This document shows positions 20,143 to 29,490 of a DNA stretch of 64,000 nucleotides, piece after piece. The notes beneath the pieces were generated by a model. That model made no database searches and was not told where the DNA came from. It saw nothing but the letters and a program-made list of their open reading frames with translations. The DNA lies in the NCBI GenBank assembly GCA_947630115.1, contig CANRGG010000006.1, positions 1 to 64,000 of the forward strand, written 5' to 3'. Position numbers and translations under genes: made by a program. The number at the start of each line of letters is the position of its first letter. The stretch's first letter is position 1. The stretch comes from an uncultured Clostridia bacterium (GTDB lineage: Bacteria > Bacillota > Clostridia > Christensenellales > Borkfalkiaceae).

Positions 20143-20784
20143 ATGACGAAAAGCGAATTTATCATCCGGGAACTCGAGGCGCTCTATCCCGACGCGAAAC
20201 CCGCGCTCGTGTACGGGAGCGCATATGAACTGCTCGTCGCGGTCATCCTTTCGGCGCAGTGCACCGACGAGCGGGTGAACAAGGTCACGGCAAAGCTCTT
20301 TGAGCGGCACAACACGCCGAAAACCATGCTGCTCCTCTCACCGGAAGAGCTCGAAGGATACATCTATTCGTGCGGGTTTTACCATAACAAGGCGGCGCAC
20401 ATCCTCTCCGCGTCCAGGGACATCCTCGAAAAATTCGGCGGGGAAGTGCCAAGGGATCTTGAAAGTCTCCGAACGCTTGCGGGCGTCGGCAGAAAGACGG
20501 CGAACGTCGTCTATGCGGTCGCCTTCGGGGGAGACGCGATCGCCGTCGATACCCATGTGTTCCGGGTCGCCAACCGCACCGGCCTTGCCGTGGGCAAGAC
20601 GCCCGAAAAGGTCGAAGAAGGGCTCATGCGGGCGATCCCCCAGGAAAAATGGTCGAAGGCGCACCATCTTCTCATCTGGCATGGGAGAAAAATCTGCAAG
20701 TCTCAAAAGCCGGATTGCGGAAATTGCCCCATTAAAAGCCGCTGCGATTATTTTTCAAAGAAAAATCCTCCCGACGGAGAATAA
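20143..20784 (+). CDS. nth: Endonuclease III
   Basis: LLVAVILSAQCTDERVNKVT, LAGVGRKTANVV (HhH), VDTHVFRVANRTGL, 4Fe-4S motif CKSQKPDCGNCPIKSRC. Confidence 0.96.
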   Translation: MTKSEFIIRELEALYPDAKPALVYGSAYELLVAVILSAQCTDERVNKVTAKLFERHNTPKTMLLLSPEELEGYIYSCGFYHNKAAHILSASRDILEKFGGEVPRDLESLRTLAGVGRKTANVVYAVAFGGDAIAVDTHVFRVANRTGLAVGKTPEKVEEGLMRAIPQEKWSKAHHLLIWHGRKICKSQKPDCGNCPIKSRCDYFSKKNPPDGE

Positions 20785-20789
20785 AAGTT

Positions 20790-20825
20790 CCTCCTTTGCG
20801 CAATCTAAACGCAAGGAGGTTTTTT
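20790..20825 (+). promoter_or_regulatory. Terminator-like hairpin whose 3' arm is the SD of the downstream gene
   Basis: CCTCCTTTGCG-CAATCTAAA-CGCAAGGAGG-TTTTTT then ATG. Confidence 0.75.
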
Positions 20826-21020
20826 ATGACCAATTTGACAGCCAAAGATCTTGACGTGCTCTCGCACGTTCTCACGGCGGAGGAAATGGCGTGCAAAAAG
20901 GCGCGTATTTACGCCCACACCCTCACCGACGCCGCGCTCGCGCAGGAAATGGAACGCATCGCCTGCGCCCATGCGGAGCGGTTCTCCGCGCTCTATTCTA
21001 TGCTGGGAGGGAAATCATGA
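20826..21020 (+). CDS. Small coat-associated helical protein (hypothetical)
   Basis: 64-aa ORF, AAGGAGG SD 6 nt before ATG, ATGA overlap with CotF-like gene. Confidence 0.75.
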   Translation: MTNLTAKDLDVLSHVLTAEEMACKKARIYAHTLTDAALAQEMERIACAHAERFSALYSMLGGKS

Positions 21021-21310
21021 AACAGACCAAACAAGATACGACGCTCAACGAAAAGGACGCGCTGCAGGACATGCTCGACGCGGAAAAGCAGCTCATGAAC
21101 TACTATGCGGCGGCGCTCACCGAGGGCAGCTGCAAGCCCTTCCGCAAGGAGATTTTGAAGAATTATTCTTCGAGCGCGGACACGCAGTTCAACGTGTTCG
21201 AACAAATGCTTTCGCGCGGCTATTATCAGGTCCAGCCTGCCGAGAAGATGCTCATCGACCAAAAGACGGACACCTTCTCTAAAGTGCAGAAGCAGATCGC
21301 AAACGCCTGA
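21017..21310 (+). CDS. CotF-family spore coat protein
   Basis: LNEKDALQDMLDAEKQLMNYYAAALTEGS...YYQVQPAEKMLIDQ typical of small CotF-like proteins. Confidence 0.85.
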   Translation: MKQTKQDTTLNEKDALQDMLDAEKQLMNYYAAALTEGSCKPFRKEILKNYSSSADTQFNVFEQMLSRGYYQVQPAEKMLIDQKTDTFSKVQKQIANA

Positions 21311-21326
21311 ACTTTCAGGAGGGATC

Positions 21327-21458
21327 ATGCCGAAAAAAAAGAAAAAGGCGGCGAAACGCCCGGACGAGAGCTATGCGCACAATCCGCGCTATTGCATGAT
21401 TTTGCCGGATGCCGAAATGCCCCGCCAAGAGGATATCTCCTCGACCGGACAATCGTAA
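21327..21458 (+). CDS. 43-aa basic small protein
   Basis: MPKKKKKAAKRPDESYAHNPRYCMILPDAEMPRQEDISSTGQS*; strong SD CAGGAGGG; absent from the track because it is short. Confidence 0.65.
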   Translation: MPKKKKKAAKRPDESYAHNPRYCMILPDAEMPRQEDISSTGQS

Positions 21459-21558
21459 CCACAAAAATCCGAAAAAACGGCGAAATTCCGCCGTTTTTTC
21501 TTGCGTTCCCATTAAATTTATGATAAAATAGCCGTAAAACATCATCAAGGGGAAAGCT

Positions 21559-22851
21559 ATGGAAAACGAAACGAAAGAAGAGGCCGCACCGTCAAATTTA
21601 TCGGGCGGCGGCACAGACGGGGAGCCCCTCAAGAGCGAACTTTTTGAGGAAGAAGGGCACGCCGATCTTTCCGAAGAAGAGCGCGCCGTTCCGGAGGGGG
21701 AGAGCCAAGCAGAGCCGCCGCAAAAGGGGCAAAAATTTCGCGAAAGGGCGCCTGAAATTCTCAAAAAATTCGCGCACCGCTATTTTATCGTCGCCTTTGC
21801 GGGCATGGCGAACGGACTTTTCTGCACCCTCATCGCAGGGACGATCCTCTGTCAGCTTGCCCGCATTTTCGGGGACGGAACGAGCAATGCGGCGTTTTGG
21901 AATTTCTGTTTCCGGTTCTTCAACGGGATCGGGACGTTTGCGAAGGTCATGATGGGCGCGGGGATCGGCGTTGGGATCGCCCATGCGCTGAAATGCCCCA
22001 AAATGACGCTTGCCTGTAGCGTGGCGGTGGGGATCTTTGCCGCCAACGCGCCGACGCTGATCTCCTATATCTCCCAAGGGGATGTCTCCAAGCTCTCTTC
22101 CTCCGTTCTCATCGGGACGGGCAATCCCATCACCTGTTATCTGGCGGTCGTCGTCTCTTCGGAGATCGGGACGCTCGTCACGGGAAAGACCAAGCTCGAC
22201 ATTCTGATCGTTCCGCTCGTGAGCATGACGGTGGGGGGGCTGATCGCAGGGCTTCTGGGCACGCCTGTCGAATGGTTGATGGGGAAGATCGGGCAGGGAA
22301 TCAACGCCGCCGCCGAGATGCAGCCGTTTTTGATGGGGCTTTTGATCTCGGTCGCCATGGGGCTTTTGCTGACCCTTCCGACTTCGAGCGCCGCGATCGG
22401 CATTTCGATCGGGCTGAACGGGATCGCGGCGGGCGCGGGGGTCGCGGGCTGCTGTGCGCACATGATCGGCTTTGCCGTCGCGAGTTTCCGCGAGAACAAG
22501 TTCCCGGGGCTCATCGCGCAGGGTCTGGGCACCTCGATGTTGCAGATCCCCAACCTGAAAAATCCGCGCATTTTACTGCCGGCGGTCCTCTCTTCGGCGA
22601 TCGTGGGGCCGCTTTCGACCTGCCTGTTCCAGCTGAGGGCGACCGCAGTCGGTTCGGGCATGGGCACGGCGGGGCTTGTGGGGGTGATCGACATGATCGG
22701 CGCATCCGCGGGCGTCATTCCCGTCTGGCAGCTGGTTTTGGGGGTGATTTTGGTTTGTTTCGTGCTTCCCGCGGCGATTTCATTCGGCGTGAGCGAACTT
22801 TTGCGTAAGCTCGGCTGGATCAAAAAGGGAGACATGAAAATAGAGACGTAA
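21559..22851 (+). CDS. PTS sugar transporter IIC-like (PTS_EIIC_2-like) membrane protein
   Basis: FAGMANGLFCTLIAGTILCQ, multiple TM helices, GLLGTPVEWLMGKIG, SSAAIGISIGLNGIAAGAGVAGCCAHMIGFA. Confidence 0.82.
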   Translation: MENETKEEAAPSNLSGGGTDGEPLKSELFEEEGHADLSEEERAVPEGESQAEPPQKGQKFRERAPEILKKFAHRYFIVAFAGMANGLFCTLIAGTILCQLARIFGDGTSNAAFWNFCFRFFNGIGTFAKVMMGAGIGVGIAHALKCPKMTLACSVAVGIFAANAPTLISYISQGDVSKLSSSVLIGTGNPITCYLAVVVSSEIGTLVTGKTKLDILIVPLVSMTVGGLIAGLLGTPVEWLMGKIGQGINAAAEMQPFLMGLLISVAMGLLLTLPTSSAAIGISIGLNGIAAGAGVAGCCAHMIGFAVASFRENKFPGLIAQGLGTSMLQIPNLKNPRILLPAVLSSAIVGPLSTCLFQLRATAVGSGMGTAGLVGVIDMIGASAGVIPVWQLVLGVILVCFVLPAAISFGVSELLRKLGWIKKGDMKIET

Positions 22852-22865
22852 AAAATATTTCGAAA

Positions 22866-22899
22866 AAATCCTTTTGCATTCGCAAAAGGATTTATATTT
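22866..22899 (+). terminator. Rho-independent terminator
   Basis: AAATCCTTTTGC-ATTC-GCAAAAGGATTT. Confidence 0.8.
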
Positions 22900-22929
22900 G
22901 TTGATTTCATGTAACTTTTATCGCCCGGC

Positions 22930-23450
22930 TTTGTCTGCCTTGCTAAACAACCTGCATGCGACGACCTGCAAATTGGGTGGAGCGTGGCAATTTCTGCTCA
23001 TCAGCCCGGTGGGCTGTGAGCTGCACTGCGACAGCCGAGTTGGCGGCGAGGCGGGCTTGCAGCGGGGGCGACCGCCATAAGTGCAGCGGAAAAGTGTGAT
23101 TTTCTTCGTACCATTGGATTAAAATGAAGGGCATAAGCGCGAAGGGTCGCGAAATTGTGTCGCGTACAGCGGAAGTCAATTTCGCCTAAAGCACATGATT
23201 TCAATGGAAACCTCTTTTGGCGCAAAGCAACGCGCCACTTTTTCCTTATCGGGAACAAAAAAGGGCGCACACCCTCCGCCTTGGCTTCCTCTCGGTGAAC
23301 GCGCCGCGTTTCCTCTCCCACTTGCTGGGAAATTATAATTTTCCATAAGCGCACACAATTTGCCGCATTCCTACGGATTGTTTGAAAAAGCGAGAACAAT
23401 CTTCATTGATGCCCCAAGTAAGTTTCTTCGGCGAAAGATAAGCTTTTCGT
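22930..23450. other. Unexplained intergenic region with several stem-loops
   Basis: No credible ORF; GCGAAATTG...CAATTTCGC 9-bp arms (23149-23185), CAGCCC-GGT-GGGCTG, GGCGC-AAAGCAAC-GCGCC. Confidence 0.4.
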
Positions 23451-23458
23451 GCGAAATC

Positions 23459-24559
23459 TTACACATTAAAGCGGAAAAGAACGACATCGCCGTCCTTCAT
23501 CACATAATCCTTGCCCTCGGAGCGCACCTTGCCCTTCTCTCGCGCGCCCGCAAGCCCGCCGCATTCGAGCAGGGTCTCCCATTCCACGACTTCGGCGCGG
23601 ATGAAGCCCTTTTCAAAGTCGGAATGGATCTTTCCCGCCGCCTGCGGCGCCCGCGTGCCCTTTTTGATCGTCCAGGCACGCGTCTCTTTTTCGCCCGCCG
23701 TCAGATAGGAGATGAGCCCCAAGAGCGAATAACTCGCTCGGATCAGCTTGGAGAGCCCGCTCTCTTTGAGTCCGAACTCTTCAAAAAACATCTCGCGGTC
23801 GCCCTCCTCCATCTGGGAGAGCTCCTCCTCCGTCTTGGCGCAGATGACGATGACTTCCGCCCCGTGCTTTGCGGCGTATTCTTTGACGTTCCGGACCAGG
23901 GCGATCTCGTCCTCGTCCTTTCCCATGTCCTGTTCGGAAATGTTCGCACAGTAGATGACGGGCTTGTCCGAAAGGAGGAAGAGGTTTTTGAGCATGATCT
24001 CCTCCTCTTCCGTCGCGGGATAGCTGCTGGCGGGTTTTTCCGTTTCAAGGTGGGCGAGCAACTTTTCGAGGAAGGCATATTCGGCTGCTGCGCCCTTGTC
24101 CGCGCCTCCCCGCGCCGCGCTCTTGATACGGTCCTGCCGTTTCTGCAATGTCTCGATGTCGGCAAGGATGAGCTCAAGGTTGATGACTTCGATGTCGCGC
24201 ACGGGATCGACGCTGTTTTCGACATGGGTGACGTTTCCGTCCTCGAAACAGCGCACGACGTGGACGATCGCGTCCACTTCGCGGATATGGGAGAGGAACT
24301 TATTTCCAAGCCCTTCGCCACGGCTTGCGCCCTTCACGAGTCCTGCGATATCGACGAATTCGATGACGGCGGGGGTAACTTTTTTGCTGTTGTAAAGGGC
24401 GGCGAGCTTGTCGAGCCGCTCGTCCGGCACTGCGACGACCCCGACGTTGGGTTCGATCGTGCAAAAGGGGTAGTTGGCGGCTTCCGCGCCCGCATGAGTG
24501 ATCGCATTGAACAGAGTGGATTTTCCGACGTTGGGTAAGCCAATAACTCCGAGTTTCAT
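23459..24559 (-). CDS. ychF: Redox-regulated ATPase YchF (Obg family)
   Basis: MKLGVIGLPNVGKSTLFNAITHAGAEAANYPFCTIEPNVGVV; DIAGLVKGASRGEGLGNKFLSHIREVDAIVHVVR; TGS C-terminus. Confidence 0.96.
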   Translation of the reverse strand: MKLGVIGLPNVGKSTLFNAITHAGAEAANYPFCTIEPNVGVVAVPDERLDKLAALYNSKKVTPAVIEFVDIAGLVKGASRGEGLGNKFLSHIREVDAIVHVVRCFEDGNVTHVENSVDPVRDIEVINLELILADIETLQKRQDRIKSAARGGADKGAAAEYAFLEKLLAHLETEKPASSYPATEEEEIMLKNLFLLSDKPVIYCANISEQDMGKDEDEIALVRNVKEYAAKHGAEVIVICAKTEEELSQMEEGDREMFFEEFGLKESGLSKLIRASYSLLGLISYLTAGEKETRAWTIKKGTRAPQAAGKIHSDFEKGFIRAEVVEWETLLECGGLAGAREKGKVRSEGKDYVMKDGDVVLFRFNV

Positions 24560-24699
24560 ATTATGATATTCCTTATATTCTCCTGCAACGGCAGGAATGA
24601 TGTTTCTAATCACATTATAATACTTTTCTTCGTAAACTTCAAGCCTTTCGGTTGTCAAAAAGGTAAAAATGTGTTAAAATGGACATCCAAGGAGCAAAT

Positions 24700-26379
24700 A
24701 TGGATTATAAAGTTTACATTGTGGAGCGGATCTCGCTTGAGGGGGTATCCAAAGAGGAGATCGCGCAAAATCTTTGCGTTCCGCCCGATTCCGCGCTCGG
24801 CGACTTCGCGCTGCCCTGCTTCAAATTTTCCAAGACATTGAGAAGATCTCCCGTTTCGATCGCGGAGGAGATCGCTTCGGCGTTTGAAAAGGACGCCGTC
24901 ATCTCGTCCGTCACGCCGGTGAACGGCTATGTCAATTTCAAGGTGGACCGCAAGGGGCTCGTCCGCGAAACGCTCGGACGGATCGCAAAAGAGGGGGACA
25001 GGTACGGCTCATCCGATCTCGGCAAGGGCAGGACGATCTGCATCGACTATTCTTCGGTCAACATCGCAAAGCCCTTCCATATCGGACATCTCTCGACGAC
25101 CGCCCTCGGTGGCGCACTCTACCGCATTTTCAACTTTTTGGGATACAAAGCGGTCGGGATCAACCATCTCGGCGACTACGGCACGCAGTTCGGCAAGCTC
25201 ATTTCCGCCTATAAGCATTGGGGGAACAAAGAGGAGGTCGAAAAGGGCGGCATTCATGCGATCAACGATCTCTACGTCCGTTTCAACAGTGAGGCGACCG
25301 AGGAGATGGAGCGGGAAGCCCGCGAATATTTCCGTCTCATTGAGAGCGGAGACAAAGAGGCAAATGACCTCTTCGAATGGTTCAAAGGGCTCACCCTTGC
25401 CTATGTCGGAAAGATCTATGACCGGCTGCATATCAAGTTCGACAGCTATGCGGGCGAGCGGTTCTATACCGACAAAATGCAGCCCGTTGTGGAGGAATTG
25501 AAAGAAAAGGGGCTCCTGCAAGAGAGCCAAGGGGCGATGATCGTCGATCTGGAGCCCTACGGCATGGCGCCCTGCCTCATTCTGCGCTCGGACGGCGCCT
25601 CCCTCTATGCGACGCGCGACCTTGCCGCCGCGATCTACCGCAAACAGACGTATGATTTCGAGAAATGCCTTTACGTCGTCGCCTATCAGCAGAATCTGCA
25701 TTTCAGGCAGGTCTTTAAGGTGTTGGAGCTCATGGGGAAGGACTGGGCGAAAGACCTTGTTCACGTCGCCTACGGCATGGTCTCCTTGGAGGACGGCGCC
25801 ATGTCCACCCGGCAGGGGAAAGTGGTCTGGCTTGAGGACGTCTTATCTCGCTGCGTCGAAAAGGCGGCCAAAGTTCTGGAAGAAAAAAATCCCGCACTGG
25901 AAAACAAGGCGGAAGTCGCCGAAAAAGTCGGCGTCGGCGCGGTGATCTTCGGCGCGCTCTACAACAACAAGATCAAGGACATCACATTTTCCTACGAAAA
26001 GGCGCTCAATTTCGACGGCGAGACGAGCGTCTACGTCCAATATACCTGCGCGCGCGCCTATTCGCTGCTTGCAAAGGGCGGAAAGGCGGAGCTGCCCGCA
26101 AATTATGAGCCCAACACGCAGGAGTTCGACCTTGTCAAGGCGCTCTCGGAGTTTCCCGAGACCGTCCGGGCGGCGGCGGAGAAGTACGAGCCCAGCCTTG
26201 TCGCCCGTTTTTGCGTGGATACGGCGCAAAAGTTCAATAAATTCTATTTCGATTGCAAGATCTTGCAGGCGGAGAGCGATGAGGCGCGGGCGTTCCGGCT
26301 GTGTCTCACCGAGGCGACGCTGACGACCCTCAAAAACGCGTTCACCCTGCTGGGGATCGGGGTCCCGGAGAAGATGTGA
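24700..26379 (+). CDS. argS: Arginyl-tRNA synthetase
   Basis: DYSSVNIAKPFHIGHLSTTALGGALYRIFNFLGY (HIGH), MSTRQGKVVWLEDV, C-terminal anticodon domain; SD AAGGAG before ATG 24700. Confidence 0.96.
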   Translation: MDYKVYIVERISLEGVSKEEIAQNLCVPPDSALGDFALPCFKFSKTLRRSPVSIAEEIASAFEKDAVISSVTPVNGYVNFKVDRKGLVRETLGRIAKEGDRYGSSDLGKGRTICIDYSSVNIAKPFHIGHLSTTALGGALYRIFNFLGYKAVGINHLGDYGTQFGKLISAYKHWGNKEEVEKGGIHAINDLYVRFNSEATEEMEREAREYFRLIESGDKEANDLFEWFKGLTLAYVGKIYDRLHIKFDSYAGERFYTDKMQPVVEELKEKGLLQESQGAMIVDLEPYGMAPCLILRSDGASLYATRDLAAAIYRKQTYDFEKCLYVVAYQQNLHFRQVFKVLELMGKDWAKDLVHVAYGMVSLEDGAMSTRQGKVVWLEDVLSRCVEKAAKVLEEKNPALENKAEVAEKVGVGAVIFGALYNNKIKDITFSYEKALNFDGETSVYVQYTCARAYSLLAKGGKAELPANYEPNTQEFDLVKALSEFPETVRAAAEKYEPSLVARFCVDTAQKFNKFYFDCKILQAESDEARAFRLCLTEATLTTLKNAFTLLGIGVPEKM

Positions 26380-27023
26380 TGGTCAAGACGGTTTTTTTCG
26401 ATCTCGACGGCACTCTTCTCGACACGCTGCCCGACATTCACGAGAGCGTGAACGAAATGCTGCAAAAGTTCGGCTATCCCGAAATTTCGCTCGACAAGAC
26501 CCGCTCCTATGTGGGGGACGGGGCGAGAAAGCTCATCGAGCGCGCCGTGCCGAAGGATGTCAAGAACTTCGAGGAGTGCTTTTCGTACTTTTCGGAGAAC
26601 TTTTCGGAAGGAAGGACGGGCAAGACGACGCTGTTTGAAGGGGAAAGAGAGGCGCTGGAAACGCTGAAAGGGCGGGGCGTGCAGCTTGCGGTCATCACGA
26701 ATAAGCCGCAGGACGCCGCGAAGGCGTGTTTGAGGCACTTTTTTCCCGAGGATTTTTTCGCGTTCATCGGGGGCGACAGCGGGATGTTCGACGTGAAGCC
26801 CGACCCGTCGCTGACGCGGTACGCGGCCTTGACGCTGAGAAGCCCGCTTTCGGAGTGCGTGTTCGTGGGCGACGGCGAAGCGGACGTTTTGACGGCGAAA
26901 AACTGTAAGATCCGCGGAATTTTTGCGCTTTGGGGCTACCGGACGCGGGCGCAGCTGGAAAAGTTCGGCGCGAAGGAGTTCGCCGAAAACTTTTGTGAGC
27001 TTGTGAAAATGTTGACGGAATAA
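26379..27023 (+). CDS. HAD hydrolase, phosphoglycolate phosphatase-like
   Basis: VFFDLDGTLLDTLPDI, VITNKPQ, KPDPS, VFVGDGEADVLTAKN; overlaps argS stop. Confidence 0.88.
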   Translation: MVKTVFFDLDGTLLDTLPDIHESVNEMLQKFGYPEISLDKTRSYVGDGARKLIERAVPKDVKNFEECFSYFSENFSEGRTGKTTLFEGEREALETLKGRGVQLAVITNKPQDAAKACLRHFFPEDFFAFIGGDSGMFDVKPDPSLTRYAALTLRSPLSECVFVGDGEADVLTAKNCKIRGIFALWGYRTRAQLEKFGAKEFAENFCELVKMLTE

Positions 27024-27026
27024 GTC

Positions 27027-27058
27027 AAAAAAATCTCGTGCAATCCACGAGATTTTTT
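27027..27058 (+). terminator. Rho-independent terminator
   Basis: AAAAATCTCGTG-CAATC-CACGAGATTTTTT. Confidence 0.9.
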
Positions 27059-27070
27059 ATACAAATATAA

Positions 27071-28048
27071 TTAATTTTTAATAAAATTATTCACGAAGGC
27101 ATAATCAAAATATCGAATATCTTCGGGTTCTGAATTTTCCAAAACTTTAGCTATAAATGCATTCCTAAAAGTAAATATTTCATTGTTATATCCGCATCTC
27201 CAAGAGAATCTTACTTTTGCCGAACCGAATTCGTATTCATTGTAGTTATATTTTGTTAGCTTTGTTAAATAATCTATTTTTATATTAAATTTCATACCAA
27301 AATATTGAGAATATTCACATTCATCCATTGTGGAAGGATACAAAAACACATTGGTAACTTCATTTTCCCCAAATGGTTTTTCCACATTATTTATTCTTTG
27401 TATTAATTCTTCATAATCTTCTTCATCAATGTTGAATTTCGTCACCAATTCAGCTTCTCTTGTTTTATCAATTTCTTGGAAAAAGAAACTTGCTTGATAA
27501 TATTTTCCATGTGATAACATAAAGTAATCATTATATTCTTCATCGGTAATATGGTATTTTAATAAATACATAGTTCTATATGCATCATCTGAAGATTGAT
27601 TTTTTAATATGAAAGAGTAACTATATAATTCATTTTTATTTTTTGATTTAACAAAAGTATTCCAGCCCACTTGAATATTATTATTTATTATTTCTTCAAC
27701 ATCTTCACCGGCATTTTTTAAAAAATGAAAGGGTATGGAATGTAAAACATTAAAGCCCGCTTTTAATGAGCCGTGGTCTAATTGTCCCGCTTCGAACTTG
27801 GCAATCAATCCATTGTAATAATCACTTTTTAATACATCTTGAAGGAGTGGGCTGTACTCGCTGTAATCGGGCGTGTTTGGCTTGTTTTGGTTTATATCAC
27901 TGTCTGCGCCGTCTTGCGCTTGGTCGTCGGAAGAAGAATCGTCTTTCACATGAATTTGGCACCCTGCGATGAGCGCGACAAGCCCCGCGGCAAGCGTAAG
28001 CCCCGCAACCGACCGCGCAATTTTCGACCATTTTCCGCTTTTCATCAC
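27071..28048 (-). CDS. Putative lipoprotein, AT-rich body
   Basis: Signal ...GLVALIAGCQIHV lipobox; Asn/Tyr/Lys-rich remainder; continuous 325-aa ORF. Confidence 0.8.
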   Translation of the reverse strand: MMKSGKWSKIARSVAGLTLAAGLVALIAGCQIHVKDDSSSDDQAQDGADSDINQNKPNTPDYSEYSPLLQDVLKSDYYNGLIAKFEAGQLDHGSLKAGFNVLHSIPFHFLKNAGEDVEEIINNNIQVGWNTFVKSKNKNELYSYSFILKNQSSDDAYRTMYLLKYHITDEEYNDYFMLSHGKYYQASFFFQEIDKTREAELVTKFNIDEEDYEELIQRINNVEKPFGENEVTNVFLYPSTMDECEYSQYFGMKFNIKIDYLTKLTKYNYNEYEFGSAKVRFSWRCGYNNEIFTFRNAFIAKVLENSEPEDIRYFDYAFVNNFIKN

Positions 28049-28223
28049 AAAATTCTCCCAAAATTTTTATCGTTATTCAACTTATATCATTTTTCGCCGT
28101 TTTTGTCAACCGCCGCGCGGCATTTTTCTGAAATTCCCCCGAAAAAATTTTTCGGCAAAATCTTGCCAAGCCGAAAATCTTGTGATATAATACGGTTAAG
28201 AATTTTTCAAAGGAGATTTTGTT

Positions 28224-28748
28224 ATGAAGAGATGTGCTGTTTGCGGCGAGATCGTCGAGGACGACGTCGAGGTCTGCCCCGTCTGTAAAGCGAGAAAGTT
28301 TGTGCCCGTCGAAGAGGCGAAATTCGCCTGCGAGCACCATGTGGGCGACGGAAAAGTCGAGGACAAGGAAGTCATGGACGGGCTCCACGCCAATTTCACG
28401 GGCGAATGCACCGAAGTCGGCATGTATCTTGCAATGTCCCGCGTCGCCGAGCGCGAGGGCTATCCCGAGATCGCCGAAGCCTATAAGCGCTATGCGTTCG
28501 AAGAAGCCGAACATGCCGCAAAATTTGCGGAACTTTTGGGCGAAGTCGTCACCGATTCGACCAAGAAGAATTTGGAGCTCCGCGCGGCTGCCGAGGCGGG
28601 CGCCTGCGAAGGGAAACTCATGCTGGCAAAGCGCGCGAAGGAGCTCGGCTACGACGCGATCCACGACACCGTTCACGAAATGGCGAAGGACGAAGCGCGC
28701 CACGGCGCCGGCTTTAAGGGACTTTTGAAGAGATATTTCGGCAAATAA
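28224..28748 (+). CDS. Reverse rubrerythrin (N-terminal rubredoxin domain plus ferritin-like diiron domain)
   Basis: [20 protein letters not shown] at N-terminus; [39 protein letters not shown]. Confidence 0.92.
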   Translation: MKRCAVCGEIVEDDVEVCPVCKARKFVPVEEAKFACEHHVGDGKVEDKEVMDGLHANFTGECTEVGMYLAMSRVAEREGYPEIAEAYKRYAFEEAEHAAKFAELLGEVVTDSTKKNLELRAAAEAGACEGKLMLAKRAKELGYDAIHDTVHEMAKDEARHGAGFKGLLKRYFGK

Positions 28749-28765
28749 GATCACCCAGGTGATCA

Positions 28766-28798
28766 AAAAGGCGTCCGGGCAATGTCCCGGACGCCTTT
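28766..28798 (+). terminator. Rho-independent terminator
   Basis: AAAAGGCGTCCGGG-CAATG-TCCCGGACGCCTTT. Confidence 0.88.
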
Positions 28799-28826
28799 AT
28801 ATTTGAATGATTTTTATCCGAAAGCG

Positions 28827-29393
28827 TCAGTTGTTTTCCGATTCCGTCTCCGCGGGAATGAGAGTCACGCGGTTCAAAACCTTAAACTCAACGACGAGCG
28901 CCGCGGCCTGCGCGATCGCAAAGAGCAGGGTGAAGATCAAAATCAACATCGGGCACGCGCCAGCGCTGTAACGGATGAGTCCCGCCATGCCCGATTGATG
29001 ATTGAGATCGGCGACCTGTCCGAACATGACGCAGGAGAGCAGGAAGAAGATCGCATAAAACAGGCAGGGGAGGAATTTCCAGACGAAGCGCATGATCCTG
29101 ACAGCGTTTCCCCGAACGGCGCGAGCAAGGTCGAAGAAGGGCATTTCGAGGAGCGCGATCCCAAGAAGGGAGGCGATGAGCCCGATGACGGCAAAGGCAA
29201 GGACGGCGTTCACCGTTCCGCGGAAGAGGGTTTCCACGCCGAGCAGATCATAGACGTTGCCGATCGCAAAGTCGGGCAGCGTCACGACGGGGGCGAGGCA
29301 GAAGAAGAAAAGGAGCAGCGCATAGAGCGCAAACAGGCACGCGGGCAGGTATTTTACCAGCGTCGAGAGTTTCATTTTGATATGTTCGGGCAT
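28827..29393 (-). CDS. Small integral membrane protein (about 4 TM)
   Basis: Hydrophobic segments LPACLFALYALLLFFFCLAPV, AVLAFAVIGLIASLLGIALL, FLPCLFYAIFFLLSCVMF, PMLILIFTLLFAIAQAAAL. Confidence 0.75.
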   Translation of the reverse strand: MPEHIKMKLSTLVKYLPACLFALYALLLFFFCLAPVVTLPDFAIGNVYDLLGVETLFRGTVNAVLAFAVIGLIASLLGIALLEMPFFDLARAVRGNAVRIMRFVWKFLPCLFYAIFFLLSCVMFGQVADLNHQSGMAGLIRYSAGACPMLILIFTLLFAIAQAAALVVEFKVLNRVTLIPAETESENN

Positions 29394-29490
29394 AGAAGCC
29401 TCCTTTTTGTTTATTTTATCATAGAGGCATATGTCTTGTCAACCATTCGACAGGATTTTTGCCTTTTTGGGCGAAGATTCAAGAAGATTG

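Noticed and set aside
23001-23399. 132-aa minus-strand ORF next to ychF
   Set aside because: Arg/Ala/His-rich composition and multiple overlapping alternative frames suggest noncoding; kept as a structured-element candidate instead
24560-24700. T-box leader upstream of argS
   Set aside because: No specifier-loop/antiterminator T-box sequence (TGGNACCGCG) seen in the short divergent intergenic region
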